Source: an uncultured Schwartzia sp. (GTDB lineage Bacteria; Bacillota; Negativicutes; Selenomonadales; Selenomonadaceae). Taken from it: DNA of 8,913 nucleotides. Below are positions 1 through 5,549 of the stretch, piece by piece (the stretch's first letter is position 1; each line of letters starts with the position of its first letter). The stretch is taken from the NCBI GenBank assembly GCA_905372875.1, contig CAJPQU010000082.1, positions 1 through 8,913 on the forward strand, written 5' to 3'. The notes below the pieces were generated by a model. The model was given only the letters and a program-made list of their open reading frames with translations, had not been told where the DNA came from and made no database searches. The position numbers and the translations under genes were made by a program.

Positions 1-2355
1 GTGAAAAACGATAGCGCCGTCTTCGTCGGTGCGGCAGATTGCGGCCCCGGCGTCCTCGAAACGGGCAACAATTTGCGGGCGCGGATGCCCGAAGGTATTG
101 TCGGCGCCGACAGAAAAGACTGCCCAAACAGGGTGAACGGCAGCGACAAATTCGGGGGAACTGGAGGTATCGGAACCGTGGTGCCCAACTTGGAGAACCG
201 TGCTTTGCAGGTGCGGCTGTTTTCGCAGCACCTCCGCTTCCTGTTCCTTGACTAAATCGCCGGTGAAGAGAAAGGAAGTACTGCCATAGGAAACGCGATA
301 GATGTTGGACGCTTCGTTGCCGGGGGACAGGCTGAGATTCTCCGGGGCGTGGATGACTTCCACCCGCACGCCGTCCACATCGATGACGGCCCCCTCCCGA
401 GCGGGGGTGAGCTTGACCAGCGCCGGGGCCTGCGTCTCTGGGCCAAGGCTCTTGGCGTACTCGGTGCGAGGCTCGTGCCCCGTCCAGACGAATCCCACAG
501 GCAAACGGCGCAAGAGACTCCCCGCCCCGGCGGCATGGTCTTCGTGTGCATGGGTGAGGAGAATGAAGTCCAACGCCCGCACTCCATAATAATAAAGGTA
601 CGGCAGATCCACCCGGCCCCCTACGTCGAAGGCATGGTCCCGCACCCCGCCGGTATCGATCATGAAGGCGCGCCCGTGAGGCGTGGTGACGAGGGCAGCG
701 TTCCCCTGATGAACGTCAATGAAATGAACGACCATTTCCGCCGGTCGGGAAAACTTCCAGAGCCCTGAGACGACAGCCAGCAACGCAATCCCGACGCCTA
801 ACCTGCGTCGATGCGCCATCAGCTGAGCCCACACCGCCTGCCGCCGTTCTTTCGTTCCGCACCAGAGAAAAAGCGCTGCATAATACAACAAGCTGACCCC
901 GAACCCCATCGTCGGCACATACCAGACGCTCCCCGGCAGCCGAGCCATGAACCGGGCCATCTCGTAGACGATGCCCAAAAGCAGACTGTCAACGGAAAAA
1001 AGGAACTGCCCAACGAGAGGCAGAAAAAAAGCAGCAAGGCCCGCGGCCAGCGCCGTCATCATTATGAATTCCAACAGGGGGACAATGGTAAGATTGGCCA
1101 AAAGGGCGCTGAGAGACACCTGATGAAAGTACCACGCCAAAAAGGGGAGGGTGGAGAGCTGCGCCGCTAACGTGATGGAAAGCCCGCCGCGCAAAAATTC
1201 CGGCCAACCCCTCATGATCTCCCGAAAGCGCGGTGCAAGATAAAGCAGCCCCGCCGTAGCGGCAAAGGAAAGCTGAAAACTGATATCAAAGAGGAGCAGC
1301 GGGGAAACGAGCAGCATCACTAAACCCGTGATGGTAAGAATCCGCTGTGCATCCTTTTCTCGCTCTAAAGCAACCGCCAAAAAGGTCAGGCCCCCCATGA
1401 GGGCGGAGCGCAGAACCGGCGGGACAAGACCTGCCAGCAAGCTGTAAAAGGCGATGGCCGCGATGACCAGCCCTGAAACGGCTGCTCGAGGAAGACGAAG
1501 CCACGCCCCCAGCCACGCTATCACCGCGGCTAACAGGCTGATATGAGAGCCAGACACGGAAAGGATATGCACGACCCCTGTGGCAACGAAAGCCTCGGTC
1601 AATTCCGGACGAATCCCCTCGTAACCGCCAAAGAGCAGAGCAAAGAGCGCCGCCGCGTCGCCCTTCGGCATGACGGCGGCCAAATTATTTTGATAATGCC
1701 GCCGCACAGTCTCCGCCCATCGTTGCAGACTCGCGCCCGGCACCGACTCGATCTTGACGCCGGGGGTATGGGCAGACAGGCGAGCCGTAATCCCCTGACT
1801 GCGGAGGCGGCGCACCGAATCAATCTGGCCTGGATTGTTATAGCGACTGGGCAGTCGCACCTTTCCCACCGCCCAAAGCTTATCCCCAGGGAGAGCGGGG
1901 GGCATCGTCGTCCCCTCCGGCCGGCGATCATAAATATACAGGCCGCCGCTGGCAGATTGAATACGACCGGTACTGTCCCGAAAGGATACAGCTTCCACTT
2001 CGTAGCGGACATGGTACACTCCGGCTGCGTCCTCCGTCACGTTGGGGGCCGTGCGCAGAACGCCGGTCACTTCGCCGGTTTCTCCCACGTGTCGGGCGAT
2101 GTCCGTTGCCGGAAGGACATTCGCCGCGCCGCCGCGCAGGACGCCAACGAGCAAAAAGAGAACGGCCATAGCCAACCATGTACGGCCGCTCCTCCGCTGC
2201 CAGAAAAAAGCGGCCGCCAAAAAAGCCGCTGCCGAAAGAACCAGCAGCGGCCAAAAGGGCAGGGGCAAAAAAGAGGACGCGTAAATACCTGCTGCCAGCA
2301 TCCCCAAAAGGAGATTCATAAAAGTTTCCGGCCACGCCCCGACACGGCCCGTCAT
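1..2355 (-). CDS. comEC: ComEC, competence DNA channel (C-terminal end cut by window edge)
   Basis: Inner-membrane protein that carries incoming single-stranded DNA into the cytoplasm during natural transformation. I translated the minus strand from the ATG at 2355 to the left edge: 785 codons, no stop and no frameshift. Visible in order: N-terminal hydrophobic segments (about residues 11-60) and a soluble DUF4131-like region (about 75-220); the Competence-domain core with HILSVSGSHIS at 263-273, PPVLRSALMGG near 311-322 and DISFQLSFA near 358-366; many membrane helices to about residue 510; and a metallo-beta-lactamase-like domain from about 542. That domain keeps DVHQGNA (547-553), IDTGG (566-570), the metal motif THAHEDH (601-607), FTGD (697-700) and HHGSD (725-729). 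The last visible stretch, RTDEDGAIVF, is near the normal C terminus, so probably only a few residues are missing. The start overlaps the comEA stop (ATGA), implying translational coupling. A second in-frame Met at residue 13 is an alternative start. Confidence 0.95.
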   Translation of the reverse strand, partial: MTGRVGAWPETFMNLLLGMLAAGIYASSFLPLPFWPLLVLSAAAFLAAAFFWQRRSGRTWLAMAVLFLLVGVLRGGAANVLPATDIARHVGETGEVTGVLRTAPNVTEDAAGVYHVRYEVEAVSFRDSTGRIQSASGGLYIYDRRPEGTTMPPALPGDKLWAVGKVRLPSRYNNPGQIDSVRRLRSQGITARLSAHTPGVKIESVPGASLQRWAETVRRHYQNNLAAVMPKGDAAALFALLFGGYEGIRPELTEAFVATGVVHILSVSGSHISLLAAVIAWLGAWLRLPRAAVSGLVIAAIAFYSLLAGLVPPVLRSALMGGLTFLAVALEREKDAQRILTITGLVMLLVSPLLLFDISFQLSFAATAGLLYLAPRFREIMRGWPEFLRGGLSITLAAQLSTLPFLAWYFHQVSLSALLANLTIVPLLEFIMMTALAAGLAAFFLPLVGQFLFSVDSLLLGIVYEMARFMARLPGSVWYVPTMGFGVSLLYYAALFLWCGTKERRQAVWAQLMAHRRRLGVGIALLAVVSGLWKFSRPAEMVVHFIDVHQGNAALVTTPHGRAFMIDTGGVRDHAFDVGGRVDLPYLYYYGVRALDFILLTHAHEDHAAGAGSLLRRLPVGFVWTGHEPRTEYAKSLGPETQAPALVKLTPAREGAVIDVDGVRVEVIHAPENLSLSPGNEASNIYRVSYGSTSFLFTGDLVKEQEAEVLRKQPHLQSTVLQVGHHGSDTSSSPEFVAAVHPVWAVFSVGADNTFGHPRPQIVARFEDAGAAICRTDEDGAIVFH

Positions 2356-2903
2356 AGCGCCGCCTTGTCCTTGAGCCGGGCAAATTTCGCCTCACCGATT
2401 CCCCGCACCTTTTTCAGCTCTTCCAGGGAGGAAAAGGGACCATTTTGCTGCCGGTATTCCACGATGCGTTTCGCCATCACCGGTCCGATACCGGGAAGGG
2501 CCTCCAATGCTTTCTCATCCGCCGCATTGATATGAACGAGACCATCCGGCTTCATCGTCGTTGTGGCTGCCGCTTCTTCCTCCTCCGGTGCGCCCGGCAC
2601 GATGATGTGCTGGCCGTCTTTTAAGGGCATAGCTAAATTGATTTTCGCTAAATCCGCGTCGGGCGTCGCGCCGCCGCAGGCCTCTACGGCCTGCTCTATC
2701 CGCCCCGCGGCCGCCAGTGTCACGACCCCCGGACGGCGCACGGCACCGGTGACGTACACTGTCACCCGCTCTTCGGCGGCAGTTCCCGCATCCAAGGGAA
2801 TCGTCGCCGTATCATCATCTTTTGCCAGCATGTATGCTGTCACTCCCATGGCGACCAAAGCCATCACCATGAGAATCAGCAGCGACCGCCTCAGCATCGG
2901 CAT
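2352..2903 (-). CDS. comEA: ComEA, membrane-anchored competence DNA receptor
   Basis: Binds double-stranded DNA outside the membrane and passes it to ComEC. The 183-residue protein has one N-terminal membrane anchor (about residues 7-26) after a short basic MLRRS stretch, an SLBB domain (about 46-103, with VTVYVTGAVRRPGVV and a later GQHIIVPG), an acidic/threonine linker (about 105-118), and a helix-hairpin-helix DNA-binding unit (about 121-180). The hairpins LPGIGPVMAKRI (136-147) and VRGIGEAKFARLK (166-178) are both intact. This is the usual Firmicute ComEA architecture and a typical length. The start is uncertain by two codons: GAGG sits 7 nt before the first ATG (2903), while a second AGGAG directly abuts that ATG and lies 6 nt before the second ATG (2897). 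The cobO stop is only 9 nt upstream and falls within the same purine-rich stretch, so expression is probably coupled to cobO. Confidence 0.95.
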   Translation of the reverse strand: MPMLRRSLLILMVMALVAMGVTAYMLAKDDDTATIPLDAGTAAEERVTVYVTGAVRRPGVVTLAAAGRIEQAVEACGGATPDADLAKINLAMPLKDGQHIIVPGAPEEEEAAATTTMKPDGLVHINAADEKALEALPGIGPVMAKRIVEYRQQNGPFSSLEELKKVRGIGEAKFARLKDKAAL

Positions 2904-2912
2904 CTCCTCACC

Positions 2913-3485
2913 TCAATTCTCAATGCCCCGCCGCGCGGCGACGCCTTTGGCGTAATAGTGGCGCACTTCTTTCATCTCCGTCACCAAATCCGCCCGCTCC
3001 ACGAGCCAGTCCGGTGCACCCCGCCCCGTCAGTACCAGCTCCACTTTCGAACCAATCTCATCCAGCAACGCTTCCACTGTCTTTCGTTCAATAAGACCAA
3101 AAAAGAGGGCTACATTCAGCTCATCCAAGATGACCACATCATACGCACCCGAGAGCGCCACCCGGGCCGCTGCGGCAAACCCCTCCCCTAAGAGCGCCAC
3201 ATAATCCGCGGGGGGCTTTCCTTCAGGAAATACCACCACTTCGTCTCCCCACGCCGCCCGTTCCTCCGGCGTCAACATCCCTTCCTGCGCCACAAAAAAA
3301 GGCTTACCTGTAGTATCAAGCCGAAGCTGCGGGGAAAATCGCCGCAGCACTTCCTGCTCGCTATAGGCCAGCCCTTTCATGAACTGCATGATATAAACTT
3401 TTTTCCCCGCCCCTATGGCGCGAATGGCGAGACCAATAGCCGCCGTGGTCTTTCCCTTGCCGTTTCCCGTATAAATCTGTAGCAT
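2913..3485 (-). CDS. cobO: Corrinoid adenosyltransferase, CobO/CobA/BtuR family
   Basis: Transfers the adenosyl group of ATP to the cobalt of cob(I)alamin or a precursor, producing the adenosylcobalamin form used by radical enzymes and needed late in B12 synthesis and salvage. The 190-residue protein begins almost directly with the family P-loop, GNGKGKTT at 7-14. It continues with a Walker B-like VVILDELN (117-124) and the very characteristic C-terminal block LVLTGRGAPDWLVERADL (about 150-167), followed by VTEMKEVRHYYAKGVAARRGIE. Length and motif order match CobO/BtuR; the unrelated PduO and EutT types lack this layout. GAGG followed by a further GAGG precedes the ATG. It sits 15 nt after the nitroreductase stop and 9 nt before comEA, so it appears to be a middle gene of the operon. 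No cobalamin riboswitch is visible upstream. Pairing it with comEA-comEC has no obvious functional logic and may be simple co-transcription. Confidence 0.95.
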   Translation of the reverse strand: MLQIYTGNGKGKTTAAIGLAIRAIGAGKKVYIMQFMKGLAYSEQEVLRRFSPQLRLDTTGKPFFVAQEGMLTPEERAAWGDEVVVFPEGKPPADYVALLGEGFAAAARVALSGAYDVVILDELNVALFFGLIERKTVEALLDEIGSKVELVLTGRGAPDWLVERADLVTEMKEVRHYYAKGVAARRGIEN

Positions 3486-3500
3486 CCTCGTCCGCCTCGC

Positions 3501-4058
3501 TCACTTGACAATATTGACGATATTGTCCGCTGACGTCAAAACATGGGGCGGCGCCAGCGTCCGTTTATAGCCGAACACGCCGACGCTGAGCGGCTCGTAC
3601 CCAGCGGGAATACTGAGCTGTTCCAGCACCTTCTGCGTCTCCGGCGCGCGCAGCATCTCCGGCACGGATGTCAACCAGCAGGCGCCAATCCTGTACTTCT
3701 CCGCCACCAGCATCATCCCACCGAAGACCATGTTCGCCGCGTCCTCCGCGTATTTACTGTCCCGATGTCCAGATACGATCAAAAGAAGCGCCGACTCCAC
3801 CAGAATACGCCCCGTCACCGCCGGATCGCCCCAGATGTCACCATGCACCCGAGCCACCATCTTTTCGCAGCTGGCCCCCAACTGTTTCATGAGCCCGCGG
3901 TTTTGCAATACCGTAAAATGCCATTCCCGGTTGCGGGCCGCGTTGGAGAGCATTTTCCCCTCTTCCAATATCGCCATCAGTTCCTCGTCCCGAATAGGGC
4001 GCATATCTAACTGCGACGTGCTTCGCCGCATCAGTACGCTGCGCAATATGTTATTCAT
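3501..4058 (-). CDS. Nitroreductase-family flavoprotein
   Basis: A 185-residue protein of the FMN-dependent nitroreductase superfamily, which reduces diverse substrates with NAD(P)H. Supporting features are the N-terminal arginine/serine motif LMRRSTSQLDM (9-19) that contacts FMN phosphate in the family, the N-x-x-x-W-like element with NREWHFTVLQ (43-52), the mid-protein helix DAANMVFGGMMLVAEKYRIG (106-125) followed by ACWL, and the C-terminal PAGYEPLSVGVFGYK (151-165). The length suits the short members of the family. The substrate cannot be read from sequence; BluB-type DMB synthesis seems unlikely because BluB is longer and I do not see its signature, despite the cobO neighbour. The start ATG has a clear Shine-Dalgarno (GGGAGGAAA, about 5 nt away). 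The gap from queF is 38 nt and is occupied by a duplicated RBS/ATG unit. Confidence 0.85.
   Translation of the reverse strand: MNNILRSVLMRRSTSQLDMRPIRDEELMAILEEGKMLSNAARNREWHFTVLQNRGLMKQLGASCEKMVARVHGDIWGDPAVTGRILVESALLLIVSGHRDSKYAEDAANMVFGGMMLVAEKYRIGACWLTSVPEMLRAPETQKVLEQLSIPAGYEPLSVGVFGYKRTLAPPHVLTSADNIVNIVK
3507..3527. repeat. Perfect inverted repeat, 8-bp arms with 5-nt centre
   Basis: The arms 3507-3514 and 3520-3527 (GACAATAT / ATATTGTC) are exact complements around a 5-nt centre. The dyad lies in the last codons of the nitroreductase gene (the encoded residues end NIVNIVK) and 22 nt upstream of the cobO start. It could be a protein-binding operator, since an 8-5-8 dyad is a common operator size, or a modest AT-rich RNA hairpin between two cistrons. 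It overlaps the candidate -10 of an internal promoter. The dyad is certain; the role is not. Confidence 0.6.
3510..3539 (-). promoter_or_regulatory. Candidate weak internal promoter for cobO-comEA-comEC
   Basis: On the minus strand, TTGACG (3534-3539, five of six consensus -35 bases) is followed after 18 nt by AATATT (3510-3515, four of six consensus -10 bases). Transcription would begin close to the nitroreductase stop codon and give a leader of roughly 18 nt before the cobO ATG. The -10 element lies inside the perfect inverted repeat 3507-3527, which would suit repression. The elements are weak, and such matches arise by chance. Confidence 0.25.
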
Positions 4059-4080
4059 TCCCGTTTCCTCCCGGTTTCAT
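4051..4080 (-). other. Nine-codon minicistron overlapping the nitroreductase start
   Basis: ATG at 4080-4078 opens a frame encoding MKPGGNGNE and stops with TAA at 4053-4051, within the first codons of the nitroreductase gene (whose ATG is 4058-4056). It has its own GAGGAAG Shine-Dalgarno, a near copy of the downstream one. Ribosomes could initiate here and then restart at the nitroreductase ATG. Whether it is translated or is only a by-product of a tandem duplication cannot be told from sequence alone. Confidence 0.35.
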
Positions 4081-4092
4081 TCCCGCTTCCTC
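4054..4092. repeat. Tandem 17-bp duplication of an RBS-plus-ATG unit
   Basis: The 17-base units 4054-4070 and 4076-4092 are identical except for one base (t4064 versus c4086), with a 22-bp period. On the minus strand each reads GAGGAA-(A/G)-CGGGAATGAA, so each contains a Shine-Dalgarno and an ATG. The copy nearest the gene serves the nitroreductase; the other starts a 9-codon frame. Confidence 0.9.
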
Positions 4093-4096
4093 GGAT

Positions 4097-4594
4097 TCAG
4101 CGGTTATCCACCCGATCCATCCCCGCCATATCGTGCCGGCGGAAACGTTCCTCGGCCAGGCCCTCGTATTTCGTCCCCGGCCGCCCGTAGTTCGCGTAAG
4201 GATCGATGGAAATGCCTCCCCGGGGCAGAAATTTTCCCCAGACTTCAAGATAACGCGGCTCCATAAGCTTCACAAGATCTTTCATGATGAGATTTACTAC
4301 ATCCTCATGGAATGCACCGTGATTGCGAAAACCGAAAAGATACAGCTTCAGCGATTTGCTCTCCACCATGCGGACATCGGGCACATAAGAAATATAAAGC
4401 GTCGCGAAATCCGGCTGTCCAGTGATAGGGCAGAGGCTGGTAAATTCTGGGCAATTGAACTTCACCCAGTAATCGTTTTCCTGATGCCGGTTGACAAAAG
4501 TCTCCAGCACACCCGGGTCATAATCCGCCGGATATTGTGTTGCGCCGCGCCCCAAAAGGGTCAGTCCCGGCACGTTTTTCTCAGCCTTGCGCAC
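4097..4594 (-). CDS. queF: QueF, NADPH-dependent preQ0 reductase
   Basis: Reduces the nitrile of 7-cyano-7-deazaguanine (preQ0) to the amine preQ1, the last free-base step of queuosine biosynthesis before insertion into tRNA. The 165-residue protein is the small single-domain (YkvM) type. It contains FNCPEFTSLCPITGQPDFAT (46-65), with the nucleophilic Cys55 and Asp62 at the positions I recall for the Bacillus enzyme. The QueF signature ESKSLK follows at 78-83, then NHGAFHE (91-97) with His96/Glu97, and a C-terminal WGKFLPRGGISIDPY block (119-133). It ends DNR, as I recall the Bacillus protein does. The start is GTG (4594-4592), preceded by AGGGGGA; an in-frame TGA lies about 50 nt upstream, so no much longer form exists. 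An out-of-frame ATG at 4655 with its own Shine-Dalgarno lies in the leader. It is the first gene after a strong promoter and apparently heads a five-gene operon. Confidence 0.96.
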   Translation of the reverse strand: MRKAEKNVPGLTLLGRGATQYPADYDPGVLETFVNRHQENDYWVKFNCPEFTSLCPITGQPDFATLYISYVPDVRMVESKSLKLYLFGFRNHGAFHEDVVNLIMKDLVKLMEPRYLEVWGKFLPRGGISIDPYANYGRPGTKYEGLAEERFRRHDMAGMDRVDNR

Positions 4595-4655
4595 CCGATA
4601 TCCCCCTATCCCTATACGGCCGCCCCGAATGCTCTTCCGCTGCCTGGCGCCCCAT
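4581..4655 (-). other. Possible 24-codon upstream frame overlapping the queF start
   Basis: ATG at 4655-4653 has AGGAAG 5 nt upstream and opens a frame that begins MGRQAAEEHSG and stops at TGA 4583-4581, overlapping the first four queF codons in another frame. It may be a regulatory leader peptide, a decayed former N terminus of QueF, or chance. Its opening MGRQ resembles how some QueF proteins start (from memory), which is why I record it. Confidence 0.3.
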
Positions 4656-4658
4656 CAA

Positions 4659-4686
4659 ATCTTCCTGGATGAAGACGCCCCCATCC
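4659..4686 (-). promoter_or_regulatory. Two mutually exclusive short hairpins in the queF leader
   Basis: In the RNA, 4682-4686 (GGAUG) can pair with 4667-4671 (CAUCC). Alternatively, 4671-4676 (GUCUUC) can pair with 4659-4664 (GAAGAU), which would cover the AGGAAG ribosome-binding site of the upstream frame at 4655. The two structures share base 4671, and the first uses the loop of the second, so they cannot coexist. The stems are only 5-6 bp, so this is a weak call. I do not recognise a preQ1 riboswitch. Confidence 0.2.
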
Positions 4687-4712
4687 CGAGACGATCCTGT
4701 CCTTCCCTTTAA

Positions 4713-4726
4713 CGTAAACGTTCACG
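4713..4726. promoter_or_regulatory. Palindrome resembling a LacI/CcpA-type operator
   Basis: CGTAAACGTTCACG (4713-4726) is a 14-bp near-palindrome centred on AACGTT. It agrees with the catabolite-responsive element pattern TGWAANCGNTNWCA at every constrained position except the two outermost bases. It lies in the queF 5' leader, about 45-60 nt downstream of the predicted transcription start, where binding would act as a roadblock. Which regulator, if any, binds it is unknown. Confidence 0.3.
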
Positions 4727-4778
4727 ATATTTCAGCAAGAGATTGAATACCTCGCCCTATTCCTATGCAGACGAATTT

Positions 4779-4807
4779 ATTATAGTTTATCCCCCCCGCA
4801 ATGGCAA
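4779..4807 (-). promoter_or_regulatory. Strong sigma-70/sigma-A-type promoter upstream of queF
   Basis: On the minus strand, TTGCCA (4802-4807) is separated by exactly 17 nt from a perfect TATAAT (4779-4784). The predicted start is near 4772, giving a leader of about 178 nt before the queF GTG. The spacer contains a run of seven G. It is probably the main promoter of queF-nitroreductase-cobO-comEA-comEC, since no later promoter of similar quality is visible. The lepA promoter has nearly the same elements. Confidence 0.85.
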
Positions 4808-4814
4808 GGGACGT

Positions 4815-4841
4815 CCGCCCCCACGGCAAAGGCCGCGGCGG
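4815..4841 (-). terminator. GC-rich hairpin after the exported-protein gene, no U tract
   Basis: Starting 7 nt after the stop of the exported-protein gene, CCGCC-GCGGC (4832-4841) can pair with GCCGT-(GG)-GGCGG (4815-4827) around a CUUU loop, with a small bulge. No run of U follows, so it is not a canonical intrinsic terminator. It may slow polymerase or protect the mRNA end, or be chance in GC-rich DNA. It sits just upstream of the -35 of the queF promoter. Confidence 0.35.
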
Positions 4842-4847
4842 TCATCG

Positions 4848-5537
4848 TCACAGCGCGTCGTGCAGAGGGTACCAGAGGAATTCGTGGCTTTTCGTTCCGT
4901 ACTGATCGTATTTCCCGTCATTTTTCAACGGGGGAAAAATGAGCGGCCTATCACCATCGCCTCGAACCGTGACGATAATGGGAAGATCCGACGCCACATC
5001 CACCGCCGGAAAATCTAAGACAACCCCTACGCGCTGCCACGTCGTCCGATGCCCGATATCTGGCTCGATGGAACGCTGTAAATTGGCGTAACGAACCCGG
5101 GAAGGCTCCAATTCCCTGCCCCCTTGGGTCACGCGAATGACGGCCGCCAAAAAACGTTCCCGGTCAAAATTACGGATGTTGAAGAGAATACGAAGCTGAC
5201 AGGAATCTCCAGCCCAGGAGAATGCGCCGAAGTCCCGCTGACCGCTGCGCGTCTGCTCCATCTGCTCGTTGATGACCCGGGCAAAAGGCGTAATCCAGTA
5301 GATGTCGGCCGCCGTCCGCACATCCCCGGCCAGAAAATGCCCGCCGGTGATGGGCCCCGCCGACGCAGCAGAACGATACGCGAACACAATTTTTTTATCG
5401 GGGATGAGCCGATTGGCTTTCGCCTGTGCTTCACTGATCTGCGCCTCCGTCAAAGGCGGCATGGCCAGTGCCAAAGAAGCGTTCCCTAAGAGCATGACAG
5501 CCGTGACTGCCGCGCACAAAAATTCTTTTCCCGTCAC
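4848..5537 (-). CDS. Exported protein of unknown function
   Basis: I do not recognise this 229-residue protein. It starts at GTG (5537-5535) with a very good Shine-Dalgarno (GAGGAGGG, 6 nt away). Residues 1-25 look like a Sec signal peptide: MTGK, a hydrophobic core (about 7-17), and a likely cleavage after SLALA (21-25). There is no lipobox. The mature part begins with a helical, Ala/Gln/Glu-rich stretch (about 30-44). It then becomes mixed and beta-like, with TAADIYWITPFARV (75-88), FSWAGDSCQLRILFNI (106-121, single mature Cys at 113), WQRVGVVLDFP (167-177), DLPIIVTVRGDGD (184-196) and an aromatic C-terminal end EFLWYPLHDAL. No further membrane segment is evident. The hemW stop is 12 nt upstream and its TGA overlaps this gene's Shine-Dalgarno, so it is likely co-transcribed with lepA-hemW. 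The location suggests an envelope or secreted role, but nothing shows a catalytic site. Confidence 0.85.
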   Translation of the reverse strand: MTGKEFLCAAVTAVMLLGNASLALAMPPLTEAQISEAQAKANRLIPDKKIVFAYRSAASAGPITGGHFLAGDVRTAADIYWITPFARVINEQMEQTRSGQRDFGAFSWAGDSCQLRILFNIRNFDRERFLAAVIRVTQGGRELEPSRVRYANLQRSIEPDIGHRTTWQRVGVVLDFPAVDVASDLPIIVTVRGDGDRPLIFPPLKNDGKYDQYGTKSHEFLWYPLHDAL

Positions 5538-5549
5538 GAAAATCCCTCC

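Noticed and set aside
1..255. An 84-codon plus-strand frame beginning GTG at the left edge
   Set aside because: It is antisense to the HHGSD region and C-terminal end of ComEC, which reads cleanly on the other strand.
1..2355. Suspicion that comEC is a pseudogene because only short frames are evident on the minus strand
   Set aside because: Manual translation from 2355 to 1 gave 785 continuous codons with all motifs. The frame simply runs off the window without a stop.
1543..2535. A 330-codon open frame on the plus strand
   Set aside because: It lies antisense to comEC and comEA, which have full family motifs. Its product is low-complexity in style (rich in Arg, His, Pro, Ser, Gln) with no recognisable domain, as expected for an antisense shadow in GC-rich DNA.
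4595..4772. A preQ1 riboswitch in front of queF
   Set aside because: I looked for the short preQ1-I hairpin with its A-rich tail and for larger class II/III-like folds by eye and found no convincing match. A covariance-model search would be decisive.
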